DNA of 64,000 bases from Clusia tigrina (taxonomy: Eukaryota; Arthropoda; Insecta; Diptera; Clusiidae), in NCBI GenBank assembly GCA_920105625.2, contig OV050032.1, positions 201,464,258-201,528,257 of the forward strand, given 5' to 3'. A model generated the notes under the pieces. The model was given only the letters and a program-made list of their open reading frames with translations. It was not told the DNA's origin and did no database searches. The translations under genes and the position numbers were made by a program. Within the stretch, counting starts at the first letter, position 1. The number at the start of each line of letters is the position of its first letter. Positions 36,721 through 49,165 of this stretch are shown here, in pieces.

Positions 36721-38010
36721 TGATGTTTTATGACTTAATGTGTATGACTTAATGTTTATGACTTGGTGTTTATGACTTGATTTTTATGACTTCATGTTTA
36801 TAAAATGATGTTTTTTACAAATGTTTTTGCTTTTCCTTTTTTGATTTGACGTTTATGGCTTGATGGTTATGACTTTTCGTTTATGACTTAATGTTTATGA
36901 CTTGAATCTTTTGACTTGTATTTTATGACTAGGTTTTTAAAATATGTTTCTGACCTTATGTTTATATTTGTTTATAACTTTTTGTTTATGACCCTTAACT
37001 AAACCCAATTAATTGTATATGACCTGGTTTGGAACACTTGATCCTTTATGACTTGACGCTTATGACTTTTAGCGTATGACTTTTCACTAAACTCATCTCG
37101 TGACGAAATTTTGCAGACTTCATATTTATGACTTGATGTGTATGAATTCATGACATAAGATTTATGACTTCATGATTATGTATAGATTTTTATGACATGC
37201 TATTTATGACTTAATGATTATGACTTGATGTTTACGACTAGATATTTATGACATGATATTTACGACTTGATGTTTTTGTCTGGATTTTTATGACTTAATG
37301 TATATGACTTGATGGTTTTGTCTTGATTTTTATGACTTATTGTATATGACTTGATTTTTATGACTTGCTATTTATGATTTAATGTATATGACTAGATGTT
37401 TTTGTCTTGATTTTTATGATTTGCTATTTATGACTTAATGTTTATGACTGGATATTTATGACTTGATATTTATGACTTGGTATTTGTGACTTGCTGTTTA
37501 TGACTTGATGTTTTTGTCTTGATTTTTATGACTTAATATATATATCTTGATGATTTTGTCTTGATTTTTATGATTTAATATATATGACTTGATTTTTATG
37601 ACATGCTATTTATGATTTAATGTATATGACTAGATGTTTTTGTCTTGATTTTTATGATATGCTATTTATGACTTAATGATTATGACTTGCTATTTATGAC
37701 TTGATATTTATGACATGATATTTATGACTTCATATTTACTACATGATAGTCTTGTCTTGATTTTTATGTTTTAATGTATATGAAGCGATTTTTATGACTT
37801 GCTGTTTATGTCTTAATGTATATTACTTGATGTTTATCACTTGATTTGTGCGACTCATTGTTTATGACGTAATGCTTATGACTTGATTTTTTTTATTTGA
37901 ATTTTATCACTTGAATTTTATGATTTGAATTTTATGACTGACATTTATGACTTGATTCTTAGATGTTTTGATTTTAATGACTTGCTGTTTATGACTTTTT
38001 GTTTATGGCC
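36721..38010. repeat. TTTATGACTTGATG array, about 15-17 bp
   Basis: Units of the form TTTATGACTTGATG or TTTATGACTTAATG (15-17 bp) run for about 1.3 kb with irregular spacing and much T-run length variation. No higher-order period could be seen by eye. Confidence 0.88.
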
Positions 38011-38344
38011 TTCCACGAAACTCATTCCCTGAGCAACTTATATGAACATTTAACCTTTGACCTTTTAATAGCGTTTGGCTTATCATTCATGTTTAATTAT
38101 GAGTAACGAAAGGACCATCCCATCAGATCCCAAAATTGTAATTTACAACCATGATTATTGTAGCCAGATTTTGCTACTTGCCGATTGCCGAATCGCTCAG
38201 GCGAGGTTGGCCCACAAATAAGCAGACGAGATGCGAATCTGGTCATGAGGGAACCCCCTTTTTCCACTGTATGAAATGAATGCCTAAATGGAATGAACTT
38301 AGTTTTTCTCAACCTATTCTGAAAGGAGTAAAATTTTGATTGTG

Positions 38345-38702
<358 letters not shown>

Positions 38703-38881
38703 TAAGTTGACAGCTGGCTTGTTGGGCTGAGCGCCTAAATGGCTGCTACAAAAAACCATGCATAATTATGGTAATGCATGGCAAGCCACACACAACTATG
38801 AAATCCCCCAACACGTGTGGGGGTGGGGGGTGGTGGCATGTTTATATTATTAACACTAATGTGAACATTAATTATTCACAG

Positions 38882-39009
38882 CGCCATGCACATGAAGGAG
38901 CATCCCGACTACAAGTATCGTCCCCGAAGAAAACCGAAAGCACTACGACGCGATGGTTATCCCTATCCAATGCCGTACCCATCGGTGCCCGTGGAGGCCT
39001 TGCGAGCAG
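38882..39009 (+). CDS. Sox21b: SoxB2-type HMG-box gene, internal exon B (end of HMG box)
   Basis: The exon starts after AATTATTCACAG and ends before GTAAGC. It completes Arg (C of CG|C) and encodes AMHMKEHPDYKYRPRRKPK, the basic C-terminal end of the HMG box including the nuclear-localisation-type RPRRK. It continues with ALRRDGYPYPMPYPSVPVEA and LRA. The intron from exon A is only 180 bp and lies inside the box. The exon ends with one base of a Gly codon (G|GC). The proline/tyrosine-rich segment after the box resembles what I recall for insect Sox21b; I could not align it here. Confidence 0.87.
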
Positions 39010-40780
39010 GTAAGCTCTATGATGAGGGAGGGAGCAGAGGCTCCCAAGCAAATGCACGAATAAATACAAATACTCTTGCAAGGATACTCTTGCAAGGATA
39101 CTCACACAAATATACAAATACAAACATTCGCTTCATTTACACACTCCCACACATGCACTCACTGACACACCCACTCTCAAATCAAACACATTTTAGCATG
39201 TAATTAAAATAAAATTGTTCTAAATCCAAGGAAAAGTCCCAGGAAAAATGTCGAAAAACATTCCAAAATAATTCAAAAAAATTCCCAAAAAATCCTTAAA
39301 CAAATTTATGAAAAACTAACAAAATAAGCAACAAAAACCACAACAACAAATTTACCAAGTTTGCTTGTAATTGTGATTTTTGCATAGCAATGAAACCCTA
39401 ATTTATAGGCAAACACAAAGGACTCTGCCATGTACGCTGCTTAAGACCGTGCTCCTGCCTGCCTGACTGGCTCTTGTGTGCCTCGTGCATATGACGGAAC
39501 AGGAAGTTTATTATTTGTCAAAAGACAAATTCCCACATGACACGAACATTTCATAATGGCTCATGAACTACCGACACACTACTACTACTCCCTCATCCCA
39601 CACTGCACACCCCCTCCCCAAAGCCGGGAGCCGCATGTCAGCTTGTTAGCTTGTGAGGAAATGCGTAGTTGCAGTGGTGTTGCCGGCGTATGTTAAACTG
39701 TGTAGTCATCAGCGAAAGTTAGACTAGTAACCCTGGCCCCCCATCACCACCCTCCTGCCACTGCCACGTTGTAGTTCCATCATCCATCTCTGTCGCTCTC
39801 ACTCTCTCACACATGCTTGTTCTGTGCTGGCTTCCTTGCTTGCTCTCTGGCGTGTGTGCGTTCAGACAAAAGGATACGCATAACTCATCCATTTCTTCAA
39901 CTACTCTCGCTTTAGAACTATTCTGCAGGCCGGTTGGGGTGTGCTGGAGGACTGCGGAGGGGGCAGTCTGCAACTATGTGTGAGGTTTTAAATTAGCATT
40001 ACTCATTTTTGTCGTGCTTTTTTCCTTTTTGTTCTTTGGAGACTCCTTCTCCTGCGTCTGCTCTCGTTCTCTCGTTTTTCTACACGTCAAACTAAATAAA
40101 ATAATCGTAATTTTACGCAATGCTTCCGAGCTGCTGCTGGCTTCCTGGAGGCAGTGGGGGCGGATGGATTCACTATGCCAGCGCATTCAATTAGTCCTTT
40201 CAGGCTTCTTTGGGGTTTGGCTTGCTGAGCAGTGATTTATGCTCGACGGATACGTTGCCATTTGCATAATTTGTCGTGCATATAGGAGAGAGATCGGGAG
40301 AGCAGGCTGGGGGCACGGGAGTAGTCCCCAGCCTGCTCTCGGCCTCGCTGCTGCTGAGGTGAGGTGATGGCGGGGTACTCGCCTGTAAGCAGAGACCCTA
40401 TGCAAAGAGAGTTGCATTTAATTAGTGAGAAAGACAACAGCAGAACGAGAAGCGGGCCAGAGCTCCTTTGACTATTTCGTTTCTATGCAGGCAATAGGAA
40501 GGAAGGATGAGGAGGAATTGAATGGAGCTGCTTTAATTCGGTCCAAAACTTTCGGTCCAATTATGACACGTTCCACTGAAATGTGCAAAATACTCGTACG
40601 AGATGCAAAGCATTGTCGTCCAATCTCCAACGCAATACAAATAAGAAAAGCACTTCTAAGCCACCATGGAGACGTCAGCTTCAGTAGGGAAGGAGTGCGG
40701 TAACTGAACTACGTGTTTCCTTCATTGGTACTACAAAAACAGGGACGAAGTAGAAACCCAAAAATCTCAAGACTCAAGAC
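39010..40780. other. Sox21b: Intron sequence after Sox exon B
   Basis: This is the start of a 5.5-kb intron (39010-44552). It is largely unique, with AT-rich sequence at 39200-39380 and no repeats of note. A dense GC-richer part at 40280-40370 contains an imperfect inverted pair (GCAGGCTGGGG and CCCCAGCCTGC). No nested gene is supported. Confidence 0.6.
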
Positions 40781-42075
40781 TAAAACTCCAACCCCAAAAT
40801 GATAAAAATGCAACTCAAATTATGCTGAAAATCCAATTCCAACTATGATCAAAATTCCATCCCAAACTTACTTCTAAATCCAATCCCAACTATGTTCAAA
40901 ATCCAACTCCAACTAAGATCAAAATCCCATCCCAAACTTACTTCTAAATCCAACCCCAACTATGCTCAAAATCGAGCCCAAACTATGATCAAAATCCCAT
41001 CCTAAACTTACTTCTGAATCCAACTCTAACTATGATTGAAATCCAGTCCAAACTATGATCCAAATCCAACTATGATCCAAATCCAACTCCAACTATGATC
41101 AAATCCCAATCACTCCGTATCCTTGATTTTATTCAAAGCTCCACGACTCCACGGTGACTCCACCAACCCACAACTCCGGAAGTTCAATTTTCACTTTGAC
41201 CCGGCTTCATCTCCTATACTACAACTATAAAGCAACGACACCGCTTTTCTGGCTCCAATTTGGAAATTGATACATAAAAAACCAACCTACCTACTCCTAC
41301 AATCTGAACTCACTCACCCAACCTACAATTCCACGATGTCAATTTCAACTAAATTCCAAATACCATTCCAACAGTTCGGCTAATCCAGTCCAGGACTATG
41401 CAACGTCCATTTCGACATCAACTCAAGACAAAATCTAACGACTTCTCTTCGAACTCTTCAGCAGTGTTGTTGCTTTATGTCTCCCCTCCATCCATTATCT
41501 ATTCCATCTATTCTCTTCTCCATCCTTCCTCTACTCGATCTATTCTCTGCTCAATCCATCCTCTCATTCCTCCATGCTTTCCCTCATCCATCTATCCTCT
41601 CTTCTATCTATCCTTTCCTCCATCTATCCTCTTCTCCATCCATCCTCTCTTCTATCTATCCTCACCTCCATCTATCCTCTCCTCTCTTCCATCCATCTTC
41701 TACTCCGTCTATCCATTCTCTCTTCCATCCATTCATCCTCTCCTCCATCCATCCTCTCCTCCATCCATCCTCTTCTCCGTCCATCCTCTCTTCCATCCAT
41801 CCTCTACTCCGTCTATCCATTCTCTCTTCACATCCATTCATCCTCTCCTCCTTCCATCCTCTTCTCCGTCCATCCTCTCTTCCATCCATCCTCTCTTCCA
41901 TCCATCCTCTCTTCCATCCATCCTCTACTACATCTATTCATTTTCTCTTCCATCCCTTCATCCTCTCCTCCATCCATCCTCTCTTCCATCCATCCTCTAC
42001 TACATCTATCCATTGTCTCTTCCAGCCATTTATCCCCACTTCCATTCATCCACTCCTCTACCTATATGTTGTGAC
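40781..42075. repeat. Two arrays: AAAATCCAACTCCAACTATGA and CCATCCATCCTCTC
   Basis: At 40790-41115 a unit of about 23 bp (AAAATCCAACTCCAACTATG with ATC) repeats around ten times, with a longer variant containing CCCAAACTTACTTCTAAATC. At 41485-42065 a CCATCCATCCTCTCTT-type unit (10-20 bp, irregular) runs for 580 bp. Both strands carry stop-poor frames here (Ser/Pro-rich and Glu/Arg/Met-rich); they are by-products. Confidence 0.88.
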
Positions 42076-42279
42076 TTGATCTCAACTGCTTTAACCTAAT
42101 CAGCATGTTTCTGGGTGGCCTAAGCAACCTCGATAATCTGTCTTCATTGCAGACCTTGACGTGATTCAAAAATGTTCGTCTTTTCCTCAGAGTGCTCGGA
42201 CCTAAGAATTGGCGGAATGGTTGGTGGATTGTTCAACTCGTCGGTGTGTCTGGTGGTTTTTTGGTTTCCTTGTTTCTTC

Positions 42280-43900
42280 ACTTTCTTCTTCGGTTATTTT
42301 TTAGCTTGGTTCTTTGTTTGTTTCTTTGGTTGATTCTCCAGTTTCTTCTCCAGTTTCTTCTTGAGTTTCTTCTTCAGTTTCTTCTTCAGTTTCTTCGTCA
42401 GTTTCTTCTTCAGTTTCTTCGTCAGTTTCTTCTTCAATTTCTTCTCAGCTTCTTCTTCAGTTGGTTCTTCTGTTTCTTCCTCAATTTCTTCTTCAGTTTC
42501 TTCTTCAGTTTCTTCTCAGCTTCTTCTTCAGTTTCTTCGTCAGTTTCTGCTTCATTTTCTTCTGTAGTTTCTCTTCAGCTTCTTCTTCATTTGCTTCTTA
42601 AGTTTCTTCTTCAGTTGCTTGTTCCATTGGTTCTTCGGTTGATTTTTTTTTTTATTCCTTAGTTGTTTTCTTAGTTATATCTTTATTATTTGTTTGGTTC
42701 TTTGGTTGGTTCCTTAGTTGGTCCTTTGGTTAGTTTCTTGGCTGCTTCAATTGGTTTTTCTGTTGTTTCTTTAGTTGATTCTTCAGTTGTTTCTTTGCTT
42801 ATTTCGTCGATTGCTTTTTTTTGTATTCTTCAGTTTTTTCTTCAGTTTCTTCTTCAGTTTATTCTTTAGTTTGTTCTTCAGCTGCTTCTTCAGTTTCTTC
42901 TCCAGATTCTTCTTCAGTTGCTTCTTCTGTTTCTTCTTCAGTTTCTTCTTCAGTTTCTTCTTCAGTTTCTTCTTCAGTTTCTTCTTTAGTTTCTTCTTCA
43001 GTTTCTTTTTCAGTTTTTTCTTCAGTTTCTTCTTTAGTTTCTTCGTCAGTTTCTTCTTCAGTTTCTTCGTCAGTTTCTTCTTCACTTATTTCTTCACATT
43101 CTTCTTCAGTTTTTTCTTCAGTTTCTTCTTCAGTTTCCTCTTCAGTTTCTTCGTCAGTTTCTTCTTCAGTTTCTTCGTCAGTTTCTTCTTCACTTTTTTC
43201 TTCACATTCTTCTTCAGTTTCTTCTTTAGTTTCTTCTTCAGTTTCTTTTTCAGTTTTTTCTTCAGTTTCTTCTTTAGTTTCTTCGTCAGTTTCTTCTTCA
43301 GTTTCTTCTTCAGTTGCTTGTTCTATTGGTTCTTCGGTTGATGTCTTAGTTGGTTCCTTGTTTGGTTTCATATATTGATTCCTCAATTGGTTCGTCAGTA
43401 GGTGCCCTGTTTCGTTCTTTGCTTTCTTTTCTGGTTTGTTACTTGACAAGTTCCTTAGTTGGTCCTTTGGCTGGTTCTCCGGTTGGTCCTCCGGTTGGTT
43501 TCCCGATTGATTCTTCTGCTGGATCCTTAGGTGCTTCCTTGGTAGGCTCTGATGTTGTTTCTCTCTTTCGTTGGTTCCGTGGTTGGTGTCTAGCTTAGTG
43601 CCTCGTTTCGTAACTTGTGTACTTCCTTCTTGGTCGGATGCTTGGCTATTCGATTGGATGGGTTACTTTCAAGATATGTTAGTTGATTGGTTTTATAGTA
43701 TATAGTTTGGTAGTTTGTTTGGCTGGTGTTCTTGGTAGACCTATTTATAACTTTCTTTTTAATTTCCTTAGAATTTTCGGTTGGATTTTTCATTGATTCT
43801 CTGGTTGAAATCTTCTCTGGTTGAATTCTTCTCTGGTTTTCGATAATTTTCTTTGTTTGGATCCTAAGTAGGTTTTGCGGCCAGCTTCTTCCTCTACTTT
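42280..43900. repeat. 12-bp TTCTTCAGTTTC array and diverged GGTTGGTTCTT flank
   Basis: The 12-bp unit TTCTTCAGTTTC dominates 42340-42620 and 42835-43330, with TTCGTCAGTTTC and TTTTTCAGTTTT variants. The flanking sequence to 43870 is a diverged GGTTGGTTCCTTAG-type repeat. A minus-strand frame of 196 codons (EETEEETEEET) is open because the unit is 4 codons long. Confidence 0.93.
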
Positions 43901-44552
43901 AAAGTGTCTTGGCCATTTGTTGGGTTGCTAGGTCGACGGCTTCTTGTGTAACTGTTCCCGTGGACGGTGAATTTCATGGTTCGAATGCCATGCTCCCTTT
44001 GTGTTGATCCCTACAATAGCACAATGGCCGCAATTGGTGGAGAGGGAGAAAACGTAGTTAACCACTTTAAATGGAGGAGAAAGGAAAAGAAAAAGCTAGC
44101 CACCAGAGCCCCAGAACAACAAAAGGCTCGGAATTGCTGGGGCCAGTCAAGTCAAAAGCCAAATTATTAGGCATGGCGCTTGTAATTATGGAGATACAAG
44201 CGCCTGCGCTGCCGCCCTCGCCGAAAAACGGACCAACAATTCAATTACAATTTTAACCAGCATTTAATTATGTTGCGGGTCGGGTCGGGCACTTGAGGAG
44301 CAGCGGCGTAAAAGCGCCGAATCACCAGAAATAAACTGAAATTAGATAAGCTCAACAATTTAAACCCTTTTTTCTGCTTCGCTACAGCACCACAGCCGCA
44401 CGAACAAACAAAAAAAGTAGCAATTATTTTAAAGAGCTGTACACAGAACACTCTCACACACACACCCACTCACACTCACATACACACACCCATATATATA
44501 TACAGTCATGCATTTGTTCACATACCAACTAAATGAATCGTTTGAATTGCAG
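43901..44552. other. Sox21b: Intron sequence before Sox exon C
   Basis: Unique sequence with a CA-type run (44456-44492). It ends with TTTGAATTGCAG, the acceptor of exon C. No branch-point claim is made. Confidence 0.6.
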
Positions 44553-44641
44553 GCATCACACCGAGTTACTTCGCGCCGGGACCAGCGGCCGCTTATCACT
44601 TGGGCAGCCATCTGACGCAGACGAACACGCCAACAGGGCAG
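44553..44641 (+). CDS. Sox21b: SoxB2-type HMG-box gene, exon C (downstream of HMG box)
   Basis: The exon starts after GAATTGCAG and ends at CAG before GTGAGT. It completes the split Gly codon from exon B and encodes ITPSYFAPGPAAAYHLGSHL followed by TQTNTPTGQ, 29 whole codons, leaving phase 0. The joined protein from A to C is continuous with no stop. The Gly-Ile-Thr-Pro-x-Tyr-Phe-Ala-Pro-Gly-Pro run after the box is the main reason for choosing Sox21b over other SoxB genes, from memory of the family. The following exon and stop were not found in the remaining 19 kb, so the gene is partial at both ends here. Confidence 0.85.
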
Positions 44642-45600
44642 GTGAGTGTGCTCGACAAACAAATAATATCAACAAAGAAAAACGGTACAACAAAAGGCTC
44701 GAAAATAGCAGTAGAAATTATGCACTTCCACAATTACGTCCGAGTACGCACTTTTCTTCGGGTTGTTGTGCCTCTCCAAGAGGAGGCCACATAATTGCTT
44801 TGAAGCGCTGCCGCTGACCGCTGCCCAAATGCTTGAAGCGTTTAAATGCCAAGCGAACTGTCAAACTGACAGCTAAGTGCGCTTTGGGCCCGCAGCAATC
44901 AGTCACTCAGGCCGCCACGCCGCTTCAGCACAGTAGCAATTTGGAAGGCGTTGCTAAGGGCTCCTTCTGAGGCTGCTTGATTGGAGAGTGTTGTTGTTCT
45001 TGTTAGTGATGGAGTTCTTGTAACTACCGATGTTGTTGTTGTTCTTGTTAGTGTTGTAGTTGTTGTTCTTGTTAGTGATGTAGTTGTTGTTACTACCGTT
45101 GTTGTTGTTGTAGTCTTACTTTCAAAGACCAATTAAATCAATCAAGTCGAAAGCATTTAAGTCCACCTTTAACTGTTTGTGTACGCTTGATGATGCTGTG
45201 GTTGCTTGTGTGCTCCTCGTCTCTGCCGGGCTGCTTCTCACCACAAACCGTGGCTGCTCTAACACCTGCAATTTGCTGCCTCTGCCGCGTCCACTGCTGC
45301 TGCTCTCCGTGGTTGTTGTTGTTGTTATTGTTGTTATTGTTATTATTTAATAACATAATTACAAACTCCTTCAAAAAGCAACAAAAAAAAGTAAAACCGC
45401 CTCCTCCTACACTTTAAAAGTGGCGTGCGTAGCCGGCCCAGCAATGCACAGTGGAACGAAACTCACAACAGATCGCTCAAAATTATCCGCTATTGAACGA
45501 TCATCATGAAATTTGATATGGGCGGGATGATGTGATATAAAGATGAAGAGAATTGTTTCTGATGTGCTGAGTAACATGAAAAATTGGCGGGATTAACTGT
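44642..45600. other. Sox21b: Intron sequence after Sox exon C
   Basis: Mostly unique sequence. TTGTTG/GTTCTTGTTAGTG tracts lie at 44990-45115 and 45310-45350. Confidence 0.55.
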
Positions 45601-47190
45601 AACTGCCACGCCTATCTATCATGCCGACCTGTCATGCCTACCTGGCATGCCTATCTACCACGAACACTGGACATGCCTATAGTACACGCCTTCCTGGCAT
45701 GCCTACCTGTCACGCGTACCTGGCACGACCGCATTACACGCCTACATAACACTCCTACATGCCACGCCTATTAGTACGCCTATATGCCAAGTCTACATGA
45801 TTCCTACATGCCTACATGCACAGCTGCACGACACGGCTACATAGCACTCCTACATAACAAGCCTACATAACACGCCTACATAACACGCCTACATAACACG
45901 CCTACATAACACGTCTACATAACACGCCTACATAACAAGCCTACATAACACGCCTACATAAGACGCCTACATAACACGCCTACATAACATTGCTACATAA
46001 CACGCCTACATAACACGCCTACATAACACGCCTACATAACACGCCTACATAACACGTCTACATAACACGCCTACATAACATTGCTACATAACACGCCTAC
46101 ATAACACGCCTACATAACACGCCTACATAACACGCCTACATAACACGCCTACATAACATTCCTACATGATTCCTAAATGCCATGCCTATAAAACACGCCT
46201 ACCTACCACACCTACCTACCACACCCACCTACCACACCCACCTACCACATCCACCTACCACACCCACCTACCACACCCACCTACCACACCCACCTACCAC
46301 ACCCACCTACCACGCCCACCTACCACACCCACCAACCTATCACACCCACCTATCTATAACACCAACCTATCACACCCACCTACCACATCCACCTATCACG
46401 CTTACCCGGCACACCTACCTGCCACACATCCCTTTCGCGGTTACCTGCCAAGCATACCCGGCATGCCTGCTTAACCTGTGCCTTAATCTAACACCTAACT
46501 ACCACGCCTACCTGTCACGCCCACTTTTCACGCCAACTTTTCACGCCTACCTGCCGTGCCTACAACTCAAGTCTACCTGCAATACTTACTGGCACGCCTA
46601 TCTATCACGTCTACCTGCCGCGCATACATGCAACACATACCTGGTCCACCTACCTGCCACGCCTACCTAGCATACCTAACCACTGTTGGCCATCACGCTT
46701 ACCTGTAGCACCTATTGGCAAGCCTACCTATCACACGTCTATCTCGCACCTATCACATCTACCGACCACACCTATCTGGCAGGCCCACAGGACATGTCCA
46801 CCTGGCACGCCTACTGCCACACCAACCTACCACACCTACCTGGTACAACAACCTGGCACTGCTATATGGCACATCTATCTACCACCATCGTATACCACGC
46901 CTACATTCCACGCCTACATGCCATGCCTGCAAACCACGCCCACCATCACACCTACCTGTCACTCCTGCCTGGTACACCTACCGGCCACACGGACCTATCA
47001 CACCTACCCACGACATTTACCTGGCATATCCACCTGCCATGCATACCTATCAAATCTAGCTGCCCCGCCTACCTGCCCCGCCTACCTGTCCCGCATACCT
47101 GTCCCGCATACCTGCAACGCCTACCTGCCCCGCCTACCTGTCCCGCATACCTGCCCCGCCTACCTGCCCCGCCTACCTGCCCTGTTTCTG
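45601..47190. repeat. 13-bp array family: CACGCCTACATAA, CACACCCACCTAC, CTACCTGCCCCGC
   Basis: Three sub-arrays share a 13-bp period. CACGCCTACATAA is very regular at 45840-46155. CACACCCACCTAC is regular at 46200-46400. A diverged CACGCCTACCTGC form runs at 46490-47040 and ends in CTACCTGCCCCGC (47060-47180). The common core is CxACGCCTACxT. These look like successive local amplifications from one ancestral array. Open plus-strand frames rich in Thr/His/Pro are by-products. Confidence 0.94.
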
Positions 47191-47685
47191 GACTAATCTG
47201 CGAATTTCTTTGTTAGACTCATAATAGCATTTTTATAGTCTCTTGAGGATAAGGAGGAGGCAAGGATACAAGCATCATAATCAATGCGTTACATGGATTG
47301 AGGAGGCAGTGAAAATGAGTATCATGACTCAGTATAATGAGTCTGATTCGTGCGATATATCCAGTATCTCCATGGTTACTGAGCCCAGTCAGAATAAGTA
47401 AATTCGGTTCTTATTAAATTGATGGGCACTGTAAAGTATTCTAAGGATTTTTCTGATCCTTTTGTCCAGTTCATATAACTTTTTTTTAAGATAGGTTCTA
47501 AAACAATGGTAGTACCAGGTCAGTCGGAAAAAGAGAGGAAATGTAAAGCCTAATTAGGAGAGAATGGTACTACTCACCTGCGCTGGAGTAGCAACATGCC
47601 TAACTACGAGTTTGAGGATGTGTGTCTCCTAATAGTGAGGCAATCCCTGGAAGTACATACGTATATAGTCTTATCTGGACTTAAA
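47191..47685. other. Unassigned sequence, possibly transposon-derived
   Basis: Balanced composition, with short open stretches on both strands and no motif I can name. Confidence 0.35.
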
Positions 47686-49165
47686 TCAAACCAACCTTGG
47701 GATGAACTATTTTTCGAGGAGATGGGAACAGTTCTTTTGGGCTTCAACCAAACGAACCTTGGGATGAATTATTTTTAGAGAAGATGGGAACGTAGTTCAT
47801 ATTGGGCTTCAACCAAACGAACCTTGGGATGAACTGTTTTTAGAGGAGATGGGAACTTAGTTCATATTGGGCTTCAACCAAACGAACCTTGGGATGAACT
47901 GTTTTTAGAGGAGATGGGAACTTAGTTCATATTGGGCTTCAACCAAACGAACCTTGGGATGAACTATTTTTAGAGGAGATGGGAACGTAGTTCATATTGG
48001 GCTTCAACCAAACGAACCTTGGGATGAACTATTTTTCGAGGAGATGGGAACGTAGTTCATATTGGGCTTCAACCAAACCCACCTTGGGATGAACTATTTT
48101 TAGAGGAGATGGGAACGTAGTTCATCTTGGGCTTCAACCAAACCAACCTTGGGATGAACTATTTTTCGAGGAGATGGGAACGTAGTTCATATTGGGCTTC
48201 AACCAAACGAACCTTGGGATGAACTATTTTTAGAGGAGATGGGAACGTAGTTCATCTTGGGCTTCAACCAAACGAACCTTGGGATGAACTATTTTTAGAG
48301 GAGATGGGAACGTAGTTCATATTGGGCTTCAACCAAACGAACCTTGGGATGAACTATTTTTCGAGGAGATGGGAACGTAGTTCATCTTGGGCTTCAACCA
48401 AACCCACCTTGGGATGAACTATTTTTAGAGGAGATGGGAACGTAGTTCATATTGGGCTTCAACCAAACGAACCTTGGGATGAACTATTTTTAGAGGAGAT
48501 GGGAACGTAGTTCATCTTGGGCTTCAACCAAACGAACCTTGGGATGAACTGTTTTTAGAGGAGATGGGAACGTAGTTCATCTTGGGCTTCAACCAAACGA
48601 ACCTTGGGATGAACTGTTTTTAGAGGAGATGGCAACGTAGTTCATATTGGGCTTCAACCAAACGAACCTTGGGATGAACTATTTTTCGAGGAGATGGGAA
48701 CGTAGTTCATATTGGGCTTCAACCAAACGAACCTTGGGATGAACTATTTTTAGAGGAGATGGGAACGTAGTTCATCTTGGGCTTCAACCAAACCAACCTT
48801 GGGATGAACTGTTTTTAGAGGAGATGGGAACGTAGTTCATATTGGGCTTCAACCAAACGAACCTTGGGATGAACTGTTTTTAGAGGAGATGGGAACGTAG
48901 TTCATATTGGGCTTCAACCAAACGAACCTTGGGATGAACTATTTTTAGAGGAGATGGGAACGTAGTTCATCTTGGGCTCCAACCAAACGAACCTTGGGAT
49001 GAACTATTTTTAGAGGAGATGGGAACGTAGTTCATCTTGGGCTTCAACCAATCGAACCTTGGGATGAACTATTTTTAGAGAAGATGGGAACAGTTCTTTT
49101 GGGCTTCAACCAAACCCACCTTGGGATGAACTATTTTTAGAGGAGATGGGAACATAGTTCGGGAT
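47686..49165. repeat. 65-bp array, about 22-23 highly similar copies
   Basis: The unit TTCATATTGGGCTTCAACCA, AACGAACCTTGGGATGAACT, ATTTTTAGAGGAGATGGGAA, CGTAG is exactly 65 bp (ACCTTGGGAT at 47821, 47886, 47951, 48016 and so on). A few two-state sites vary (CGAACC/CCACC/CCAACC, CATATT/CATCTT, TTAGAG/TTCGAG, ACTATT/ACTGTT) while the rest is almost constant. The first and last units have internal deletions (CAGTTCTTTTGGGC). Low divergence suggests recent amplification or ongoing homogenisation. Confidence 0.97.

Noticed and set aside
41398..42099. Plus-strand 233-codon Ser/Pro/His-rich frame
   Set aside because: It comes from the CCATCCATCCTCTC array; three frames are open.
42859..43449. Minus-strand 196-codon acidic frame (EETEEETEEET)
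   Set aside because: It is the translation of the 12-bp TTCTTCAGTTTC array, and overlapping plus frames are equally open.
46182..47216. Thr/His/Pro-rich frames of 160-176 codons
   Set aside because: By-products of the 13-bp array.
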